From positions 62,001-126,000 of the forward strand of contig NZ_JALDAX010000016.1 of the NCBI RefSeq assembly GCF_022698145.1: DNA of 64,000 nucleotides, read 5' to 3'. The stretch is from Streptomyces spinosisporus. Its GTDB lineage: Bacteria; Actinomycetota; Actinomycetes; Streptomycetales; Streptomycetaceae. Positions 8,722 to 16,845 of the stretch are shown one piece after another. The translations under genes were made by a program, and so were the position numbers. Every line of letters starts with the position of its first letter. The first letter of the stretch is position 1. The notes under the pieces were generated by a model. The model searched no databases. It was not told where the DNA came from and saw only the letters and a program-made list of their open reading frames with translations.

Positions 8722-8779
8722 TCCACGCGCTCCGCGCGATTCTCACGATCTGCGTGATTCGCGCGATCCGCGTGATTGG
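8717..8779. repeat. Seven imperfect 9-bp tandem repeats
   Basis: Starting at the DUF2469 stop codon, units of nine bases follow each other without gaps: GGTGATCCA, CGCGCTCCG, CGCGATTCT, CACGATCTG, CGTGATTCG, CGCGATCCG, CGTGATTGG. The consensus is about CGYGATYCG. The period of nine does not match one helical turn and the units do not encode a protein on the sense strand. The repeats lie directly before a terminator-like hairpin. Confidence 0.7.
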
Positions 8780-8803
8780 CACTCGTGTGAGTGACGGGTT
8801 TTT
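8780..8803 (+). terminator. Hairpin with T-tract after DUF2469
   Basis: CACTC-GTGT-GAGTG (8780-8793) is followed by ACGGG and a run of five T (8799-8803). The stem is short, but the T-run is notable in this GC-rich genome. It would separate the DUF2469 transcript from yraN. Confidence 0.5.
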
Positions 8804-8882
8804 CCACATTCGGTGAGCGGTCCACCAAGATCCACTCGGTCGGGCCGGATGCGTGACGGTTGGCGCCGGAGGTGGTGCCGAC

Positions 8883-9242
8883 ATGAACGCACGCAGTGCA
8901 CTCGGCAGGTACGGCGAGGACGTGGCCGCGCGGCGGCTGACCGAGGCCGGAATGACGGTCCTGGAGCGCAACTGGCGCGCCGGAAGGACCGGCGAGATCG
9001 ACATCGTGGCCAGGGACGGCGACGTCCTGGTGATCTGCGAGGTCAAGACCCGCAGGACGGGCTCCTACGACCCCATGGCCGCGGTCACGCCTGCCAAGGC
9101 GGCCCGTCTGCGCGGCCTCGCGGAGCGCTGGGCGCAGGAGCACGGGGGCGCCCCACCGGGAGGCTGCCGCATCGACCTGATCGGCATCCTGCTCCCCGAC
9201 CGCGGAGCCCCCGTGGTCGAGCATGCGCGGGGGGTGGCCTGA
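8883..9242 (+). CDS. yraN: YraN (UPF0102) family endonuclease-like protein
   Basis: The 119-residue protein has the UPF0102 core LGRYGEDVAARRL ... GEIDIVARDGDVLVICEVKTRR, a PD-(D/E)xK-nuclease-type fold with the E-I-D and E-V-K elements. Cellular function is not settled; the family is linked by position to DNA processing genes. The ATG at 8883 is taken because MNARSALGRYG is the conserved start. The gene runs to one base before yifB. Confidence 0.9.
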   Translation: MNARSALGRYGEDVAARRLTEAGMTVLERNWRAGRTGEIDIVARDGDVLVICEVKTRRTGSYDPMAAVTPAKAARLRGLAERWAQEHGGAPPGGCRIDLIGILLPDRGAPVVEHARGVA

Positions 9243-9243
9243 G

Positions 9244-10869
9244 ATGGGATTCGCGCGTACGTGCGCCGTGGCCCTGGTGGGCGTCGAGGGCGTGGTCGTG
9301 GAGGTCCAGGCCGACCTGGAGCCCGGCGTCGCCGCGTTCACCCTGGTCGGACTGCCGGACAAGAGCCTGACCGAGAGCCGCGACCGGGTGCGGGCGGCGG
9401 TGGTGAACTCCGGAGGTGAGTGGCCGCAGAAGAAGCTCACGGTGGGCTTGAGCCCCGCGTCGGTGCCCAAGGCGGGATCGGGCTTCGACCTGGCGGTGGC
9501 CTGTGCGGTGCTCGGCGCCTCGGAGCGGATCGACCCCCGGGTGCTCGCCGACATCGTGATGATCGGAGAGCTCGGACTGGACGGCAGGGTGCGCCCGGTC
9601 CGCGGCATCCTGCCCGCGGTGCTCGCCGCGGCCGACGCCGGCTACGAGCAGGTGGTCGTGCCGGAGTGCGCGGCCGCCGAGGCCTCGCTGGTGCCCGGGG
9701 TGTCGGTGCTGGGAATCCGCAGTCTGCGGCAGCTCATCGCCGTTCTGGCGGACGAACCCGTGCCCGAGGAGGAACCGGACGAGCTGGGCCGCCCCGACCC
9801 GCTGCTGGCCGGCCTGCGCGTGCCGGGCACCGGAGCGGCCACCGGCATGCACAGCCTGGGCGCCGCGCAGCACGAGCACGACCACGACCTGGCCGACGTC
9901 GTGGGCCAGACCTCGGCACGCACGGCCGTGGAGGTCGCCGCCGCGGGCGGACACCATCTGTTCCTCGAAGGGCCGCCAGGAGCAGGCAAAACGATGCTGG
10001 CGGAGCGGCTGCCCGCCGTCCTGCCTCCGCTCAGGCGGGAGGAGTCGCTTGAGGTCACGGCGGTGTACTCGGTGGCCGGACTGCTGCCGCCGGGCAAGCC
10101 CCTCATCGACGTCGCGCCCTACTGCGCCCCCCACCACTCGGCCACCATGCAGTCGCTCGTCGGCGGCGGACCGGGCATCGCGAGGCCCGGCGCGGTGTCG
10201 CTGGCCCACCGGGGGGTGCTCTTCCTCGACGAGGCACCGGAGTTCCACAGCCAGACCCTCGACGCTCTGCGGCAGCCCCTGGAGGCGGGGCACGTGGTGA
10301 TCGCGCGCAGTGCCGGGGTGGTGCGGTTCCCCGCCAGATTCCTGATGGTCCTTGCCGCCAACCCGTGCCCCTGCGGACGCTTCTCGCAGCGGGACTCGCT
10401 GTGCGACTGCCCGCCGTCCGCGATCCGCCGGTACCAGGCCCGGCTGTCCGGACCTCTGCTCGACCGGGTGGACCTCCGCGTCGAGGTCGATCCGGTCACC
10501 CGGGCCCAGCTGGCCGAGCCGGGCGCCCGGGGTGAGTCCACCGCCACGGTCGCCGACCGGGTCAGGGCGGCCAGGGAGCGCGCTGCCGCACGCCTTGCGG
10601 GCACGCCCTGGCGAACCAACAGCGAGATCCCCGGGCGTGACCTGCGCGGCCGCTGGCACGCACGGCCCGGGGCCATGGACGACGCCGAGCGCAATCTGGA
10701 GCGCGGGGTGCTCACCGCCCGCGGGCTGGACCGTGTCCTGCGCGTCGCCTGGACCGTGGCGGACCTCGTCGGCCACGACCGCCCCGACGCCACCGACGTG
10801 GCCCTGGCCCTCCAACTGCGCACGGGCGTCCCGCGCGGCGTGCCGATGGCCATCGGGGCCCTGACATGA
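9244..10869 (+). CDS. YifB family Mg-chelatase-like AAA+ ATPase
   Basis: This is a 541-residue ComM/YifB protein. An N-terminal Lon-protease-like domain (VEGVVVEVQADLEPGVAAFTLVG) precedes an AAA+ ATPase. Walker A is GPPGAGKT, Walker B is GVLFLDEAPEF, and a Mg-chelatase C-terminal domain follows. ComM is a branch-migration helicase that promotes integration of incoming DNA in Gram-negative bacteria. Adjacency to dprA supports a recombination role here. It overlaps dprA by 4 bases (ATGA). Confidence 0.92.
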   Translation: MGFARTCAVALVGVEGVVVEVQADLEPGVAAFTLVGLPDKSLTESRDRVRAAVVNSGGEWPQKKLTVGLSPASVPKAGSGFDLAVACAVLGASERIDPRVLADIVMIGELGLDGRVRPVRGILPAVLAAADAGYEQVVVPECAAAEASLVPGVSVLGIRSLRQLIAVLADEPVPEEEPDELGRPDPLLAGLRVPGTGAATGMHSLGAAQHEHDHDLADVVGQTSARTAVEVAAAGGHHLFLEGPPGAGKTMLAERLPAVLPPLRREESLEVTAVYSVAGLLPPGKPLIDVAPYCAPHHSATMQSLVGGGPGIARPGAVSLAHRGVLFLDEAPEFHSQTLDALRQPLEAGHVVIARSAGVVRFPARFLMVLAANPCPCGRFSQRDSLCDCPPSAIRRYQARLSGPLLDRVDLRVEVDPVTRAQLAEPGARGESTATVADRVRAARERAAARLAGTPWRTNSEIPGRDLRGRWHARPGAMDDAERNLERGVLTARGLDRVLRVAWTVADLVGHDRPDATDVALALQLRTGVPRGVPMAIGALT

Positions 10870-12014
10870 GCGCCGGCGACGACGCGGAACGGCTCGCCCG
10901 CATCTTCCTGGCCCGGGTGCTCGAACCGGGCGACGAGACCGGCGGACGCTGGGTGCGCGAGCTGGGAGCCGTCCAACTGGTCCGGCGGTTGCGGGAGAAC
11001 GGCCCGCCGCTCGGCGGAGCGACCGACAAGCGCTGGGCAGGGCTGCTGGGCCGTGCGCGGCAGGCCGAGCCGGAGCGGGATCTCGCCGCCGCACGGGACG
11101 CCGGGGCGCGGTTCGTGATGCCGGGGGACGCCGAGTGGCCGGGCCAGCTCGAGGACCTCGGGGACGCACGGCCGCTCGGACTGTGGGTGCGGGGCCGGGC
11201 CGGCCTGCGGATGTGGGCGCTGCGCTCGGTCGCCGTCGTCGGCGCCCGCGCCTGCACCGAGTACGGCGCCCACATGGCGGCCCTGCTCGGCGCGGGGCTC
11301 GCCGAGCGGGGCTGGGTGGTGGTCTCGGGCGGCGCCTACGGAGTCGACGGCGCGGCGCACCGGGGCGCGCTCGGGGCCGGCGGCGCCACCGTGGCCGTCC
11401 TCGCCTGCGGGGTCGACCAGCCCTATCCGCGGGGACACACCGAGTTGATCACCAGGATCGCGCAGCAGGGGCTCGTGGTGGGCGAGTTGCCGCCCGGTGA
11501 TCATCCGACGCCGAGCAGATTCATCGTCCGCAACCGCGTGATCGCCGCCCTGACCAGGGGCACCGTGGTCGTGGAGGCGGCCCATCGCAGCGGGTCGCTG
11601 GTCACGGCACGGGCCGCGCAGCGGTTGGGGCGCCACACCATGGGGGTGCCCGGGCCCGCCACCAGTGGCCTGTCAGCGGGGGTGCACCAACTGCTGCGGG
11701 GCGACGCCGAACTGGTTACCGACGCCGCGGACGTCGTCGAACTGGTCGGCGAGATGGGCGAGCTGGCCCCGGACCGGCGAGGGCCCGTGCTGCCGAGGGA
11801 CCTGCTGGACCCGGGTGCCCGGCGGGTGCTGGCCGCGCTGCCCGGCCGCGGCGCCGCACAGCCCGGTGCGATCGCGCGGGGTGCGCAGACCACACCGGAC
11901 GACGCGATCGCGAGGCTGTACGAACTCCGATCACTTGGTTACGTCGAACGACACGGCGACGGCTGGAAGTTGACACGCCAGGCGATGATCTCCGTCCGAG
12001 GAGGTCGCCACTGA
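10866..12014 (+). CDS. dprA: DNA-processing protein DprA
   Basis: The 382-residue protein has the DprA Rossmann core: VAVVGARACTEYG, VVSGGAYGVDGAAHRGAL and GVDQPYPRGHTELI, then RFIVRNRVIAALTRGTVVVEAAHRSGSL. It also has the winged-helix C-terminus (ARLYELRSLGYVER). DprA loads RecA on single-stranded DNA during transformation. Its role in Streptomyces, where transformation is not classical, is unclear. It is translationally coupled to yifB by ATGA. Confidence 0.93.
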   Translation: MSAGDDAERLARIFLARVLEPGDETGGRWVRELGAVQLVRRLRENGPPLGGATDKRWAGLLGRARQAEPERDLAAARDAGARFVMPGDAEWPGQLEDLGDARPLGLWVRGRAGLRMWALRSVAVVGARACTEYGAHMAALLGAGLAERGWVVVSGGAYGVDGAAHRGALGAGGATVAVLACGVDQPYPRGHTELITRIAQQGLVVGELPPGDHPTPSRFIVRNRVIAALTRGTVVVEAAHRSGSLVTARAAQRLGRHTMGVPGPATSGLSAGVHQLLRGDAELVTDAADVVELVGEMGELAPDRRGPVLPRDLLDPGARRVLAALPGRGAAQPGAIARGAQTTPDDAIARLYELRSLGYVERHGDGWKLTRQAMISVRGGRH

Positions 12015-12291
12015 CGCTGACCGAGCGTGTTCGGCCGTCCGGGGGAAGCCCGAGACCTGTGCAAATGCCCGCAGTTGGCGCTCGATGGAAATCACGCAGA
12101 GCGATCGCCATGACTCGGTGGGGCGCATTGCGGAACGTATCTGCGTACACATTCCGGGCCGCCCTTCGCTCACTGCGACTCCTTAGTCACGCTACGCTCA
12201 CGAGGATTCCGACGCAGACAGGCATCTCGACATCAGACCGACAGCTCACCCAGGCATCCCCACTTCACAGCAGAACGGCACAAGGCGACGA

Positions 12292-13134
12292 ATGCCCCAG
12301 CACACCTCTGGGTCCGACCGGGCGGCGGTCCCCCCAGCCGCCCGTGAAGGTGGCAGCGTGCGGCCGCCCGCTCCCTCGACGCTCGACGAGCTGTGGCGGT
12401 CGTACAAGGACACGGGGGACGAGCGGCTGCGGGAGCAGCTGATCCTGCACTACTCGCCGCTGGTCAAGTACGTGGCGGGACGGGTGAGTGTCGGCCTGCC
12501 GCCCAATGTCGAGCAGGCCGACTTCGTCTCGTCCGGGGTGTTCGGGTTGATCGACGCGATCGAGAAGTTCGACATCGACCGGGAGATCAAGTTCGAGACG
12601 TACGCGATCACCCGGATCCGCGGCGCGATGATCGACGAGCTGCGGGCGCTGGACTGGATCCCGCGGTCGGTGCGGCAGAAGGCGCGGAACGTGGAGCGGG
12701 CGTACGCGACGCTGGAGGCGCGGCTCAGGCGGACGCCGTCGGAGACCGAGGTGGCCTCCGAGATGGGCATCCAGGTCGACGACCTGCACGCGGTGTTCAG
12801 CCAGCTGTCGCTGGCCAACGTGGTGGCGCTGGAGGAGCTGCTGCATGTCGGGGGTGAGGGCGGGGACCGGCTCAGCCTCATGGACACGCTGGAGGACACC
12901 GCCGCCGACAATCCCGTGGAGGTGGCGGAGGACCGCGAACTGCGGCGGTTCCTGGCGCGGGCGATCAACACGCTGCCCGACCGGGAGAAGACCGTCGTCA
13001 CGCTGTACTACTACGAGGGGCTCACGCTCGCCGAGATCGGCAACGTCCTGGGTGTGACCGAGAGCCGGGTCAGCCAGATCCACACCAAGTCGGTGCTGCA
13101 GCTACGGGCGAAGCTGGCGAGCTTCGGGCGCTGA
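12292..13134 (+). CDS. whiG: Sporulation RNA polymerase sigma factor WhiG
   Basis: This 280-residue sigma factor is of the FliA type. Region 2 is HYSPLVKYVAGRVSVGLP ... FGLIDAIEKFDIDREIKFETYAITRIRGAMIDELR. Regions 3 and 4 end in LTLAEIGNVLGVTESRVSQIHTKSVLQLR. WhiG commits aerial hyphae to sporulation and is the earliest whi regulator; its activity is controlled by the anti-sigma RsiG with c-di-GMP. A gap of about 280 bases from dprA holds its promoter. I see no consensus elements there. Confidence 0.96.
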   Translation: MPQHTSGSDRAAVPPAAREGGSVRPPAPSTLDELWRSYKDTGDERLREQLILHYSPLVKYVAGRVSVGLPPNVEQADFVSSGVFGLIDAIEKFDIDREIKFETYAITRIRGAMIDELRALDWIPRSVRQKARNVERAYATLEARLRRTPSETEVASEMGIQVDDLHAVFSQLSLANVVALEELLHVGGEGGDRLSLMDTLEDTAADNPVEVAEDRELRRFLARAINTLPDREKTVVTLYYYEGLTLAEIGNVLGVTESRVSQIHTKSVLQLRAKLASFGR

Positions 13135-13184
13135 GAGGGGTGCAACGCTCCCGTCGCGGGTGGTGCGTCCGTAGAGTGGTTGAC

Positions 13185-13766
13185 GTGCCAAGGATTCGAG
13201 CGGCCTCCGTGGCCGAGCACCGGTCGATGCAGCGAGCCGCCCTGCTGGACGCGGCTCGGTCGTTGCTGTCCGAGGGCGGGACGGAGGCGCTGACCTTTCC
13301 GGCCCTTGCCGAGCGGACGGGTCTCGCGCGGTCCTCCGTGTACGAGTACTTCCGGTCACGGGCCGCCGTGGTCGAGGAACTGTGCGAGGTCGACTTTCCC
13401 GTGTGGGCCGCGGAGGTGTCGGCGGCGATGGAGCGGGAGGACACGGCCGAGGCCAAGGTCGAGGCGTATGTGCGCCGGCAGCTGGCGCTGGTGGGGGACC
13501 GGCGGCACCGGGCCGTCGTGGCGATCTCCGCGAGCGAACTGGACGCGGGAGCCCGGGAGAAGATCCGGGCCGCGCACGGAGAACTCGTGACGATGATCGG
13601 CGATGCCCTCGCACAGCTGGGCCACTCCGAGCCGCGGCTGGCCGCGATGCTGCTCCAGGGAATCGTGGACGCTGCCGTACGACTCCTCGAACTGGGCGCG
13701 GCGGAGGAGCCTGCGGCGATCACCGAGGCGGCGGTTGGGATGGCGCTGCGGGGGGTGCGGGGCTGA
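13185..13766 (+). CDS. TetR family transcriptional regulator
   Basis: The 193-residue protein has an N-terminal TetR helix-turn-helix (residues about 15-60: ALLDAARSLLSEGGTEALTFPALAERTG ... SSVYEYFRSRAAVVEE) and a variable C-terminal ligand domain. The start is the GTG at 13185, after which the conserved basic N-terminus begins. It lies 50 bases after whiG and may be cotranscribed. No target operator is identifiable, and it ends 15 bases from the convergent M23-like gene. Confidence 0.88.
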   Translation: MPRIRAASVAEHRSMQRAALLDAARSLLSEGGTEALTFPALAERTGLARSSVYEYFRSRAAVVEELCEVDFPVWAAEVSAAMEREDTAEAKVEAYVRRQLALVGDRRHRAVVAISASELDAGAREKIRAAHGELVTMIGDALAQLGHSEPRLAAMLLQGIVDAAVRLLELGAAEEPAAITEAAVGMALRGVRG

Positions 13767-13781
13767 TCGCCCCAACCCCGG

Positions 13782-14444
13782 CTACTCCACCTCACGAGGC
13801 AGCGGCACCCCCAGTACCGGTAGCAGTCTCGACGGGCCGTGGGTCAGGAGGTTCGGGGGGAGCAGGGACAGGGGATCGAGGTAGGTCTTGTCTCTCAGGA
13901 GGCCCCAGTGCAGGCAGGACGTCGTGCAGTGCGAGCCCGTCGGCTCCACCGTGCCCAGCACATCCCCGGCCGCCACCTCCTCTCTCTTGGTCACCGTCGC
14001 CCGCACGGGTTCATATGTCGTGCGTAAGGAGGTGCCGGCCAGGTGCACGGAGACCACGCCCCGGCCCGCCACCCGCCCGGCGAAGGAGACGCGGCCGGGG
14101 GCGACGGCGCGTACCGGCGTTCCCGGTGGGGCCGCTAGGTCCACGCCGCGGTGACCGCGGCCGTAAGGCGTCGCCGGGGGTTCCCAGCCCCGCAGGACTG
14201 CGGGGCGCGTGCCCACGGGTCCCACGGGCCAGGCGCGGCCGACGGCGGGGACCGCAGGATCCGACCTTGATCCGGGCTCCGGTCCCGATCCCGCCCCTGG
14301 CCCGAATTCCGCCCCCGCCCCCGGCGGCCCAGGCGGAGGCTCCGCCCAGGCCCCCGTGACGAAGGTGGTCGACGTCAGCATCAATAGGCCCAACAACACG
14401 GGCAGTACCGCCCAGAACATCCGCACGCATCGGTTGGTTCGCAT
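13782..14444 (-). CDS. Secreted M23/LytM-type peptidase-like protein
   Basis: The 220-residue exported protein has a signal peptide (residues 1-34, CVRMFWAVLPVLLGLLMLTST) followed by a Pro/Gly-rich linker and an M23 domain. The first zinc motif HRGVD is present. The usual HxH motif reads CLHWG, so its first histidine is cysteine, a form I associate with actinobacterial M23 proteins. It may be an endopeptidase of peptidoglycan or a non-catalytic LytM regulator. It diverges from rpsB. The ATG at 14444 gives the best signal peptide; one six codons upstream is possible. Confidence 0.8.
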   Translation of the reverse strand: MRTNRCVRMFWAVLPVLLGLLMLTSTTFVTGAWAEPPPGPPGAGAEFGPGAGSGPEPGSRSDPAVPAVGRAWPVGPVGTRPAVLRGWEPPATPYGRGHRGVDLAAPPGTPVRAVAPGRVSFAGRVAGRGVVSVHLAGTSLRTTYEPVRATVTKREEVAAGDVLGTVEPTGSHCTTSCLHWGLLRDKTYLDPLSLLPPNLLTHGPSRLLPVLGVPLPREVE

Positions 14445-14589
14445 GGCGCAACCGTCCCGCACGAGCCGTGATCATGGCCGGGATCTGTGGACCACCGCCC
14501 GGTTGTGGACAGCGGCGTCACCCGCTGCCTCGTGGGTCCCGTACACTTCCTTTGGCGATCCGGGTCACCGGGTCGACTTCGCACGCCCC

Positions 14590-14617
14590 GACACCACACC
14601 TCGTAGAGGTCGGTGTC
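14590..14617 (+). promoter_or_regulatory. Structured leader stem upstream of rpsB
   Basis: GACACC (14590-14595) pairs with GGTGTC (14612-14617), enclosing ACCTC-GTA-GAGGT (14598-14610). It lies about 100 bases before the S2 start and downstream of a TACACT hexamer (14542-14547) that could be the -10 element. It is a candidate ribosomal-protein leader for control of rpsB-tsf; S2 is known to autoregulate this operon in other bacteria. Confidence 0.4.
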
Positions 14618-14715
14618 AGCGCCCCTCGGTCCTTCGTGGCACGGCGCACGCGGGCGTCAGGCGCGAGTGCTGATCCGGCACCCGCGGCACAACCGAGAAA
14701 CCAAGGAGAACGGCC

Positions 14716-15642
14716 ATGGCCGTCGTCACGATGCGGGAGCTGCTGGAGAGCGGCGTCCACTTCGGTCACCAGACCCGTCGCTGGAACCCGAAGATGAAGC
14801 GCTTCATCTTCACCGAGCGCAACGGCATCTACATCATCGACCTGCTCCAGTCGCTGTCGTACATCGACCGCGCCTACGAGTTCGTCAAGGAGACCGTCGC
14901 CCACGGCGGCACGGTCATGTTCGTCGGCACGAAGAAGCAGGCGCAGGAGGCCATCGCCGAGCAGGCCACCCGCGTCGGCATGCCCTACGTCAACCAGCGC
15001 TGGCTGGGCGGCATGCTCACCAACTTCTCGACCGTCTACAAGCGTCTGCAGCGCCTCAAGGAGCTCGAGCAGATCGACTTCGAGGACGTCGCCGCCTCGG
15101 GTCTGACCAAGAAGGAGCTTCTCGTGCTCTCGCGCGAGAAGGCCAAGCTGGAGAAGACCCTCGGTGGTATCCGCGAGATGCAGAAGGTGCCCAGCGCCGT
15201 CTGGGTCGTGGACACCAAGAAGGAGCACATCGCGGTCGGTGAGGCCCGCAAGCTCAACATCCCGGTCGTCGCGATCCTCGACACCAACTGCGACCCCGAC
15301 GAGGTCGACTACAAGATCCCGGGCAACGACGACGCGATCCGCTCCGTCACCCTGCTCACCCGTGTGATCGCCGACGCGGTCGCCGAGGGTCTCATCGCCC
15401 GCTCCGGTGTCGCCACCGAGGGCAAGGGCGAGAAGGCCGCGGGCGAGCCGCTCGCCGAGTGGGAGCGCGACCTGCTCGAGGGCGAGAAGAAGGCGGACTC
15501 CGAGCAGGCCGCCGACAAGCCCGCCGAGGCCGCCGCCGAGAAGCCGGCCGAGACCCCCGCCGCCGAGGCCCCGGCTGCCGAGGCCCCGGCTGCCGAGGCC
15601 CCCGCCGCCGAGGCTCCGGCCGCGGACGCCGAGCAGGCCTGA
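14716..15642 (+). CDS. rpsB: 30S ribosomal protein S2
   Basis: The 308-residue protein carries the S2 signatures (HFGHQTRRWNPKMKRFIFTERNGIYIIDL and PVVAILDTNCDPDEVDYKIPGNDDAIRS). The last 60 residues form a low-complexity tail with four tandem PAAEA units plus Lys/Glu-rich sequence, typical of streptomycete S2 and absent from E. coli S2. AAGGAG precedes the ATG. It is followed by a stem-loop and then tsf. Confidence 0.97.
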   Translation: MAVVTMRELLESGVHFGHQTRRWNPKMKRFIFTERNGIYIIDLLQSLSYIDRAYEFVKETVAHGGTVMFVGTKKQAQEAIAEQATRVGMPYVNQRWLGGMLTNFSTVYKRLQRLKELEQIDFEDVAASGLTKKELLVLSREKAKLEKTLGGIREMQKVPSAVWVVDTKKEHIAVGEARKLNIPVVAILDTNCDPDEVDYKIPGNDDAIRSVTLLTRVIADAVAEGLIARSGVATEGKGEKAAGEPLAEWERDLLEGEKKADSEQAADKPAEAAAEKPAETPAAEAPAAEAPAAEAPAAEAPAADAEQA

Positions 15643-15663
15643 CCCGTCAGCGTCCTGTAGTCG

Positions 15664-15721
15664 ACGGCGGGAGCGGTACGGCAACCTGCGCCCTCGGCGC
15701 GGTGAAGTCCGCTCCCGCCGT
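15664..15721 (+). terminator. Stem-loop between rpsB and tsf
   Basis: A perfect 13-bp stem, ACGGCGGGAGCGG (15664-15676) with CCGCTCCCGCCGT (15709-15721), has a 32-base loop. It lies about 20 bases after the rpsB stop. It could partly terminate or attenuate transcription so that S2 and EF-Ts are made at different levels. Confidence 0.5.
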
Positions 15722-15821
15722 TCACCCGTAGGTCGGCGGAGCGTCGACGGCCTCGACCACATGGGGCCGCAGACCCCGTAGATCTTCGATCTTCCAGACT
15801 TCGAGAAAGATTCAAAGACTC

Positions 15822-16658
15822 ATGGCGAACTACACCGCCGCCGACGTCAAGAAGCTTCGTGAGCTCACCGGCGCCGGCATGATGGACTGCAAGAAGGCGC
15901 TGGACGAGGCCGACGGCAACGTCGAGAAGGCCGTCGAGGCGCTCCGCATCAAGGGCCAGAAGGGCGTCGCCAAGCGCGAGGGCCGCTCCGCCGAGAACGG
16001 CGCCGTGGTCTCGATCATCGCCGACGACAACTCCTCCGGCGTCCTCGTCGAGCTGAAGTGCGAGACGGACTTCGTCGCCAAGGGCGACAAGTTCCAGGCC
16101 GTCGCCACCGCGATCGCCGAGCACATCGCCAAGACCTCCCCGGCCGACCTCCAGGCGCTGCTCGCCTCCGAGATCGAGGCCGGCAAGACCGTCCAGGCGT
16201 TCGTGGACGAGGCCAACGCCAACCTCGGCGAGAAGATCGTCCTGGACCGCTTCGCGCAGTACGGCGACGGCTTCGTGACCGCGTACATGCACCGCACGAT
16301 GCCCGACCTGCCCCCGCAGATCGGTGTCCTCGTCGAGTTCGACAAGCCCAACGCCGAGGTCGCCAAGGGCGTCGCCCAGCACATCGCCGCCTTCGCGCCG
16401 AAGTACCTCTCCAAGGAGGACGTGCCGGCCGAGGTCGTCGAGTCCGAGCGCCGCGTCGCCGAGGAGACCACCCGCGCCGAGGGCAAGCCCGAGGCCGCCC
16501 TGCCGAAGATCGTCGAGGGTCGCCTCAACGGCTTCTTCAAGGACGCCACGCTGCTCGGCCAGCCGTACGCGCTCGACAACAAGAAGTCGGTCCAGAAGGT
16601 TCTGGACGAGGCCGGTGTCACCCTGAAGCGCTTCACGCGTATCAAGGTCGGCATCTGA
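15822..16658 (+). CDS. tsf: Translation elongation factor Ts
   Basis: The 278-residue EF-Ts is the nucleotide exchange factor of EF-Tu. The N-terminal UBA-like part (MANYTAADVKKLRELTGAGMMDCKKALDEADG) and the core motifs (LVELKCETDFVAKGDKF, HIAAFAPKYL) are complete. The length matches the actinobacterial family. It is second in the classical rpsB-tsf order, with pyrH downstream. Confidence 0.97.
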   Translation: MANYTAADVKKLRELTGAGMMDCKKALDEADGNVEKAVEALRIKGQKGVAKREGRSAENGAVVSIIADDNSSGVLVELKCETDFVAKGDKFQAVATAIAEHIAKTSPADLQALLASEIEAGKTVQAFVDEANANLGEKIVLDRFAQYGDGFVTAYMHRTMPDLPPQIGVLVEFDKPNAEVAKGVAQHIAAFAPKYLSKEDVPAEVVESERRVAEETTRAEGKPEAALPKIVEGRLNGFFKDATLLGQPYALDNKKSVQKVLDEAGVTLKRFTRIKVGI

Positions 16659-16715
16659 GTCCGTGCCGCGAGCGGCGCGTCGGCCCGATAGGGTCGGCAG
16701 CAGTCGTCCGGTACG

Positions 16716-16737
16716 CCGTCACGCGCGCGCGTGACGG
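16716..16737. repeat. 22-bp perfect palindrome upstream of pyrH
   Basis: The half-site CCGTCACGCGC is followed directly by its exact reverse complement GCGCGTGACGG, with no loop. It lies about 60 bases after tsf and 108 bases before pyrH. A loopless palindrome suits a dimeric DNA-binding protein better than a terminator, but both remain possible. Confidence 0.6.
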
Positions 16738-16845
16738 GCGACAGCAGATCTGACGAGGAGGCCATTGCCGAGCACGGGTTGCGACCACACCCCACCGGCA
16801 GTGGCCTTCTTCGTATGTGCACCACATGAAAGAGGCGGGAACTCG

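Noticed and set aside
15540..15640. Tandem repeat in the rpsB 3' end as a mobile or CRISPR-like array
   Set aside because: It is the coding sequence for the PAAEA tail of S2, a known low-complexity extension. There are no spacers. No CRISPR array was seen anywhere in the window.
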